A DNA stretch of 37,634 nucleotides from Comamonadaceae bacterium (lineage in GTDB: Bacteria > Pseudomonadota > Gammaproteobacteria > Burkholderiales > Burkholderiaceae_C): the NCBI GenBank assembly GCA_947479935.1, contig CANKBG010000024.1:1-37634 (forward strand), given 5' to 3'. This document shows positions 33,785 to 37,634 of the stretch, in pieces. The stretch's first letter is position 1. Every line of letters starts with the position of its first letter. The notes beneath the pieces are model-generated. The model was not told where the DNA came from. It worked only from the letters and a program-made list of their open reading frames with translations, and ran no database searches. The position numbers were made by a program, and so were the translations under genes.

Positions 33785-34771
33785 ATGTTCAAATTAATTC
33801 GCAAATTAAAACCCTTGGCACTGCTTTTGAGTTTTGCTTTAGTGGGGGCTTCCAACGCCAACGATTGGCCGGCAGCTGGTCGTCCTATTCAACTCACTGT
33901 GCCTTCACCTGGTGGCGGCGGCACTGGCGACACCATTGCAAGATTGCTGGCAGAACAACTTGCTATCAATTTAAAAACCAGTTTTGTGATTGACAATCGT
34001 CCAGGTGCCAATGGCAATATTGGCGCTGCGGCTGCGGCTAAGTTCCAACCCGATGGTTATCGCTTTTTGTTTTCTTGGGCTGGTACTTTGGCAGTCAATA
34101 TTAATCTTTATGAAAAAATTGCCTACGATCCTCAAAAAGATTTTGACCCCATTGCACTCATCTGTGATGTGCCCAACATCTTGGTCCTTAACTCAACGTT
34201 GCCACCCAAAACGGTGAAGGAATTTGTTGCCTACACTCAAGCCAATCCTGGTAAGTTAAATTTTGGATCGACGGGCATTGGCAGTTCAATGCACTTGGCA
34301 GGCGAATTGTTCATGCGTGAAACGGGTACCAAAATGGTCCATGTTCCTTTTAACGCACCGGGCACCGCCACCACCAATCTTCTTTCCAACGAAATTCAAT
34401 TGATGTTTCAATTAATTCCAGGCATTGCAACACAAGTTAAAGCAGGCAAAGTCAATGCTTTGGCGGTCATGGCGCCCACTCGTTCACCTGCCTTGCCGGA
34501 TGTGCCCACCACACTTGAGTTGGGTTTTCCTAAGTTGCAGTCGACTACTTGGTTTGCTTTGTTGGCACCTCGTGGCACGCCACCAGAAATCATTTCCAAA
34601 ATGAATTTAGAAGTGAACAAAATTCTCAAAGATCCAGCCTTCACAAAGCGCTTGGCAGATATCGGTGCCACCCCTCTCGGTGGTTCTCCCAAAGATCTGT
34701 CAGATCATTTGGGTTCAGAAATTACAAAATGGGGCAGCCTGATCAAGGCCAACGGCATCAAAGCGCAATGA
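33785..34771 (+). CDS. Bug/TctC-family periplasmic solute-binding protein
   Basis: A 328-residue Bug receptor, the third in the window. Signal peptide MFKLIRKLKPLALLLSFAL with cleavage near SNA-ND, then RPIQLTVPSPGGGGTGDTIA, IDNRPGANGNIGAAAAA, FGSTGIGSSMHLAGELF and VPFNAPGTATTNLL, where other Bug proteins have VPYKG. It probably delivers or senses the substrate processed by the flavin oxidoreductase and CMD/AhpD proteins encoded upstream. The frame is open into the preceding gene, but the ATG at 33785 begins the signal peptide. Confidence 0.93.
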   Translation: MFKLIRKLKPLALLLSFALVGASNANDWPAAGRPIQLTVPSPGGGGTGDTIARLLAEQLAINLKTSFVIDNRPGANGNIGAAAAAKFQPDGYRFLFSWAGTLAVNINLYEKIAYDPQKDFDPIALICDVPNILVLNSTLPPKTVKEFVAYTQANPGKLNFGSTGIGSSMHLAGELFMRETGTKMVHVPFNAPGTATTNLLSNEIQLMFQLIPGIATQVKAGKVNALAVMAPTRSPALPDVPTTLELGFPKLQSTTWFALLAPRGTPPEIISKMNLEVNKILKDPAFTKRLADIGATPLGGSPKDLSDHLGSEITKWGSLIKANGIKAQ

Positions 34772-34783
34772 GCAAAATTAAAT

Positions 34784-34812
34784 TTGCACAGACTTAATTT
34801 GTTTGATATATT
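34784..34812 (+). promoter_or_regulatory. Sigma70-type promoter of the leader RNA/AAA+ operon
   Basis: TTGCAC (34784-34789) and TATATT (34807-34812) are separated by exactly 17 bases. Transcription should start near 34819, about 12 bases before the structured leader RNA. It lies just after the Bug gene stop, which separates this operon from the one upstream. Confidence 0.7.
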
Positions 34813-34830
34813 CCAAACAACACATCAAGA

Positions 34831-34926
34831 ACGGGTTTGACGCCTGTACCAACCTGCTTTCGGGCAAGGTGGTTCGCCTTCAAGGCAGATGAGGCTCAAG
34901 TAGCAAACATCCGAAGTCAAACCCGT
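34831..34926 (+). ncRNA. Structured 5' leader RNA, riboswitch-like, unassigned class
   Basis: An 11-bp perfect closing stem (34831-34841, ACGGGTTTGAC, with 34916-34926, GTCAAACCCGT) encloses 74 bases. These fold into at least three hairpins: 34848-34873 (ACCAACCTGC side, TTTCG loop), 34876-34886 (GCCTTCAAGGC) and 34888-34911 (GATG...CATC enclosing GCT...AGC). The free GCCT at 34842-34845 could pair with AGGC at 34892-34895, a possible long-range contact. The 3' strand of the closing stem is reused as the 5' strand of the terminator at 34919, so the two structures exclude each other. I compared it by eye with cobalamin, SAM-I, THF, glycine, c-di-GMP-I, guanidine-I and NiCo aptamers and saw no match. 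Confidence 0.65.
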
Positions 34927-34946
34927 CCCTTGAGGCGGGTTTTTTT
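34919..34946 (+). terminator. Intrinsic terminator overlapping the leader RNA closing stem
   Basis: AAACCCG (34919-34925) pairs with CGGGTTT (34936-34942), extended by an inner CC/GG pair, with a 5-nt loop and a T run to 34946. Its left arm uses the same bases as the 3' side of the leader's closing stem. It lies 88 bases before the first start codon, so readthrough is required for expression of the operon. Confidence 0.8.
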
Positions 34947-35034
34947 ATGGCTTGACCGTCCTAAACGGTTGGGGAGATTTGTTCTCTATTGCGGCCCCCG
35001 ACATCACGTCAAAGTCGCTAAAAAGGAGGTATTT

Positions 35035-35091
35035 ATGCGTGCGATTTCTTTCAAAAACTTTCTTGGTCAAGCCATCAAGGAGGTGTCATGA
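35035..35091 (+). CDS. 18-residue leader ORF coupled to the AAA+ ATPase gene
   Basis: The ORF encodes MRAISFKNFLGQAIKEVS. A near-consensus ribosome binding site AAGGAGGT (35023-35030) stands 4 bases before its ATG, and its TGA overlaps the ATG of the ATPase gene (ATGA). A second AAGGAGGT within the ORF (35077-35084) serves the ATPase gene. It may be a small protein or a leader that opens the ATPase start by translational coupling; its sequence shows no run of one amino acid that would suggest attenuation. The 88 bases before it (34947-35034) hold a CCGT-ACGG mini-hairpin and nothing else I recognise. Confidence 0.5.
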   Translation: MRAISFKNFLGQAIKEVS

Positions 35092-36503
35092 TGAAGTCAA
35101 CTTCAATGGCCCTTCCAGCGCGTGTCGGCCTATTTGATCAACTTGGCGTAGTTGGTTTTTCCAGTATTGAAGCCCCTTTACTTGCCGCACTGGCAACAGA
35201 CAGCCCCTTGCTCTTAATTGGCCCCCACGGTACAGCCAAGAGTTTGTTGCTGAACAAAATTGCTGAAGCACTCGATATAAGTTTTCGGCACTACAACGCA
35301 AGTCTTTTGAATTTCGACGACTTGGTCGGATTCCCTTTGCCAAGTGCAGACGGTACTTTGCAATATGTCAAAACACCAGCTGCTATTTGGGGGGCAGGGG
35401 CTGTTATTTTTGACGAGATCAGTCGCTGCCGACCCGATATCCAAAACAAGCTCTTTCCCATCATCCATGAGCGAAAGGTGCAAGGCCTGCCACTGGTCGG
35501 CTTGCAATACCGTTGGGCCGCCATGAACCCGCCTGATCGGGATGAGGAAGATTCAGGTTACCTCGGCTCTGAACCGCTTGATACAGCATTGGCAGACCGT
35601 TTTCCGTTTGTGATCGATATGCCTGCCTGGCGCGTATTTACCAAAGAGCAACAACTTGCGGTTATTCAAAGCGAAGACCAAGCGATTGACCCTGTGCATG
35701 CACAGCACTTGGTGCAAGCCATTGCAAGGACAAAAGCCTTATTGGCGCTTACCAGTGAAGCGCTAGAAGAAGGCATGGCAGCTTATGTGCAAACCATGTT
35801 TTCTTTGCTTTTACAAGCAGGAATTGCGTTGAGTCCTAGACGTTGTGCCATGTTGTATCGGGCTTGTCTTTCCGTCAACGCTGCTGCAATGGCCATAGAC
35901 TCCAAAGCTTCTGTGACAGATACAACACTTTTGGCACTCAGAAGTTCTTTGCCTCAGCGCGCACTTGGCATTGCAATTTCCGAGGTGAAACTGTTAAGCG
36001 CCCACAAAGAGGCTATGCGCTTGATTCAACTGGCACCCAATGACCCCTTCAAGGCCATTTTGTGCGAGAGCGATCCAGTTGAAAAAATTCGACTTGCAGT
36101 AGCTGCCTACAAATTGCCCAAGCCTGAATTCTCTCGTGTCATTGCAGACGCCTTGGCTCAGTTGCCTTTGGGGGGCAGAGAGGCCGCCATCGTGCATTTG
36201 TTTGAAACCGGAGCGGTAGGGCGTTTAAACGCAGCGGTAGCTTCGCAAGCGGGCGATGTTTACAAAGACATTGTTGTTGCGTCGCAGTTCTCTGAGACCA
36301 TACATGCATCCAACGGAAGATTCATCACTTGGAACAAAGTCAAGTCATTGCTCGCAGGGCTCAACCCTAAAGAGTTGAGAGATAACCTTCAGGCCAACAC
36401 CATCGCCACATTGTTTGCCCAAAAGAAGCTCGCAACGCCAGAGGATGCAGAGGCTGCAAGCAAACATTTTGTGCAAACCGACAAAGCCCTAAGGTCTGTG
36501 TGA
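35088..36503 (+). CDS. MoxR-type AAA+ ATPase
   Basis: A 471-residue AAA+ ATPase of the MoxR/chelatase-related group. Walker A is GPHGTAKS (residues 45-52), Walker B AVIFDEI (about 105-111), sensor 1 AAMNPP (about 146), and the arginine-finger segment LADRFPF. The C-terminal half beyond residue 230 is helical and unassigned. Such ATPases usually work as chaperones with a VWA or metallopeptidase-VWA partner, which fits the HExxH protein two genes downstream. ATG is doubled (35088 and 35091). Its stop overlaps the GTG of the next gene. Confidence 0.85.
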   Translation: MMKSTSMALPARVGLFDQLGVVGFSSIEAPLLAALATDSPLLLIGPHGTAKSLLLNKIAEALDISFRHYNASLLNFDDLVGFPLPSADGTLQYVKTPAAIWGAGAVIFDEISRCRPDIQNKLFPIIHERKVQGLPLVGLQYRWAAMNPPDRDEEDSGYLGSEPLDTALADRFPFVIDMPAWRVFTKEQQLAVIQSEDQAIDPVHAQHLVQAIARTKALLALTSEALEEGMAAYVQTMFSLLLQAGIALSPRRCAMLYRACLSVNAAAMAIDSKASVTDTTLLALRSSLPQRALGIAISEVKLLSAHKEAMRLIQLAPNDPFKAILCESDPVEKIRLAVAAYKLPKPEFSRVIADALAQLPLGGREAAIVHLFETGAVGRLNAAVASQAGDVYKDIVVASQFSETIHASNGRFITWNKVKSLLAGLNPKELRDNLQANTIATLFAQKKLATPEDAEAASKHFVQTDKALRSV

Positions 36504-37012
36504 GAGGCGCTGACACCTGCCCGTTGCTTCACAACATGTCTGCACCGCCCAAGACGGTTGTGAAGTACTCAGGGCTTGAGGGACTCACCAAACAAAGCGG
36601 CCCAGGCGGCTCAGGTGTGACAGGCATTAAATACATGAACCCTAAGGTGTTTGGCCAAGCCGTGCGATTTTTACTTCCTAAAGAGTTTTTCGCACAGGAA
36701 CCGGAAAAAATTTTGAAAATGCTGCGAATTTCTCACAACAGCAAATTCAGTAACGCAACAGAGCAGTTAGCTGCATTGATCAACCAACGCGCCAAAGAAC
36801 TGCCTTTGCCAGAGGGATGTGCAGTCATTAAAACAGATGCATCGCAAACAGAAATCTGGACTGACGCTTTAAGCGTATTGGCTATTTTGACCAAATGCAC
36901 AGACACGATTTGGCTGCGTTCCAAGACTCCTTCATTTGCCGGTGCAAGAACCAAGCGCACTGTTTCGCTTTTGGTTCCTCCTTTATTTATCCATCACCTA
37001 CCGAAAGTCTAA
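36500..37012 (+). CDS. Protein of unknown function in the AAA+/metallopeptidase operon
   Basis: A 170-residue protein I cannot name. Recognisable stretches are PPKTVVKYSGLEGLTKQSG, then PGGSGVTGIKYMNPKVFGQA near the N-terminus, and a helical middle (EKILKMLRISHNSKFSNATE). There is no signal peptide, membrane segment or catalytic motif. GTG at 36500 is chosen because it overlaps the ATPase stop (GTGA) and has AAGG upstream; the ATG at 36536 would start at MSAPPKTVV and lacks a ribosome binding site. Its position between the ATPase and metallopeptidase genes suggests an adaptor or a small subunit of the same complex. Confidence 0.65.
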   Translation: MRGADTCPLLHNMSAPPKTVVKYSGLEGLTKQSGPGGSGVTGIKYMNPKVFGQAVRFLLPKEFFAQEPEKILKMLRISHNSKFSNATEQLAALINQRAKELPLPEGCAVIKTDASQTEIWTDALSVLAILTKCTDTIWLRSKTPSFAGARTKRTVSLLVPPLFIHHLPKV

Positions 37013-37014
37013 AA

Positions 37015-37634
37015 ATGAACCTTTCTGACCGTATATTGGATTGCTTCCCCAGCGGCTCCTATGCTCTGAGTGGTCTCTTGCGCTTACTCGACATCGAAGA
37101 GACCACCTCTGTGCCCACCGCAGCGGTGGAATGCAAAGTACAGCCGAAGTTGCTTATAAATCCTGAGTTTGTTGCACTACACGCGCAAACTCCAGAAAAA
37201 CTATTGATGCTTGTGATGCATGAGTTGCATCACATCTTGCTGGGACACACCACACTCTTTCCACGTATGACGGCAGAACAAAATTTTGTTTTTGACGCTG
37301 TCATCAATGGCATTGTGTGCCGCATGTTTCCAAGTCCTGAGCACACTTCATTTTTTATGGACTATTACAGGGCCGATTCATTTCCAGAGTGTTTGCTTCG
37401 CCCGCCTGTGGGGTGGCCGCAATCAAACACAGCTTTTGAATACTCACCTTCAAGCCTTGTGGGTCAAACAGAGCTGTTCAAAAAAAGATTGCAGGAAGTC
37501 CACGCTGCCTTGTACTCAGATGCAGGTGCAAGTTATCAAGAGGTTTTTGATTTGTTGCCCAAGGTTTTAGAGGGAAAAGGTGTTGGTGATATTCCTTTGC
37601 TAGGGGGTCATTCGCCAGGGGATTGCATTGACGG
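37015..37634 (+). CDS. Putative metallopeptidase, DUF2201-like N-terminal domain (runs off window)
   Basis: An open frame of 206 complete codons without a stop at the window end. The zinc-metallopeptidase motif HELHH (HExxH, residues 69-73, in VMHELHHILLGH) lies in a context typical of the putative metallopeptidase domain that precedes a VWA-like domain in DUF2201-type proteins. FDAVINGIVCRMFP follows. The expected C-terminal VWA-like domain would lie beyond the window. It starts 2 bases after the stop of the unknown gene, in the same operon as the MoxR-type ATPase. Confidence 0.78.
   Translation, partial: MNLSDRILDCFPSGSYALSGLLRLLDIEETTSVPTAAVECKVQPKLLINPEFVALHAQTPEKLLMLVMHELHHILLGHTTLFPRMTAEQNFVFDAVINGIVCRMFPSPEHTSFFMDYYRADSFPECLLRPPVGWPQSNTAFEYSPSSLVGQTELFKKRLQEVHAALYSDAGASYQEVFDLLPKVLEGKGVGDIPLLGGHSPGDCID

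Noticed and set aside
34831..34926. Cobalamin riboswitch upstream of a chelatase-like ATPase
   Set aside because: No B12 box is present and the RNA is too short. The ATPase is MoxR-like rather than clearly CobS.
1..37634. CRISPR array
   Set aside because: No regularly spaced short direct repeats were seen; the only repeat family is palindromic and irregularly spaced.

Overview
The window reads as chromosome of a betaproteobacterium of the order Burkholderiales, most likely a freshwater Comamonadaceae-type organism. The grounds are three Bug/TctC solute-binding proteins, a 3-hydroxybutyrate dehydrogenase of polyhydroxybutyrate metabolism, a divergent mfd/ispD-ispF arrangement with serB downstream of mfd, and a RelA with the ExDD motif. 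The genus is inferred from protein character only; no database search was possible.

Region 1 (1-14512) is housekeeping: the end of a BtuD/FecE-type ABC ATPase, endonuclease III, an aminotransferase, an epoxide-hydrolase-like protein coupled to a Tat-exported PhoD phosphatase, serB behind mfd, divergent ispD-ispF, 3-hydroxybutyrate dehydrogenase, and an alpha/beta hydrolase translationally coupled to relA. It closes with tRNA-Val(GAC) and a terminator.

Region 2 (14518-24488) is catabolic. It opens with a 151-bp near-perfect palindrome, followed by a racemase/maleate-isomerase-like protein and a carboxymuconolactone-decarboxylase-family protein on +. Two Bug binding proteins and a complete branched-chain/aromatic ABC transporter with an aldehyde dehydrogenase lie on -.

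Region 3 (24599-31099) holds a VIT/VWA protein and a 5'-truncated MerR gene, then a patchwork of small accessory genes: an alarmone-hydrolase-like HD protein, a Snase-like nuclease, HicAB and four proteins I cannot name. A family of palindromic repeats with core GGGGTCAGAKCAACATTAAT sits almost exactly at the stop codons of these genes and truncates the MerR gene. I read this as a repeat-assembled island.

Region 4 (31200-34771) is a tight operon: flavin monooxygenase-like protein, CMD protein, AhpD-like protein and a third Bug protein.

Region 5 (34784-37634) is the most interesting. A good promoter is followed by a compact multi-stem RNA whose closing stem is mutually exclusive with an intrinsic terminator, which is riboswitch-like architecture. 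Next come an 18-codon ORF with a strong ribosome binding site, a MoxR-type AAA+ ATPase, an unknown protein and a HExxH putative metallopeptidase that runs off the window. I do not recognise the RNA, and it may be a new regulatory class controlling a MoxR/metallopeptidase system.
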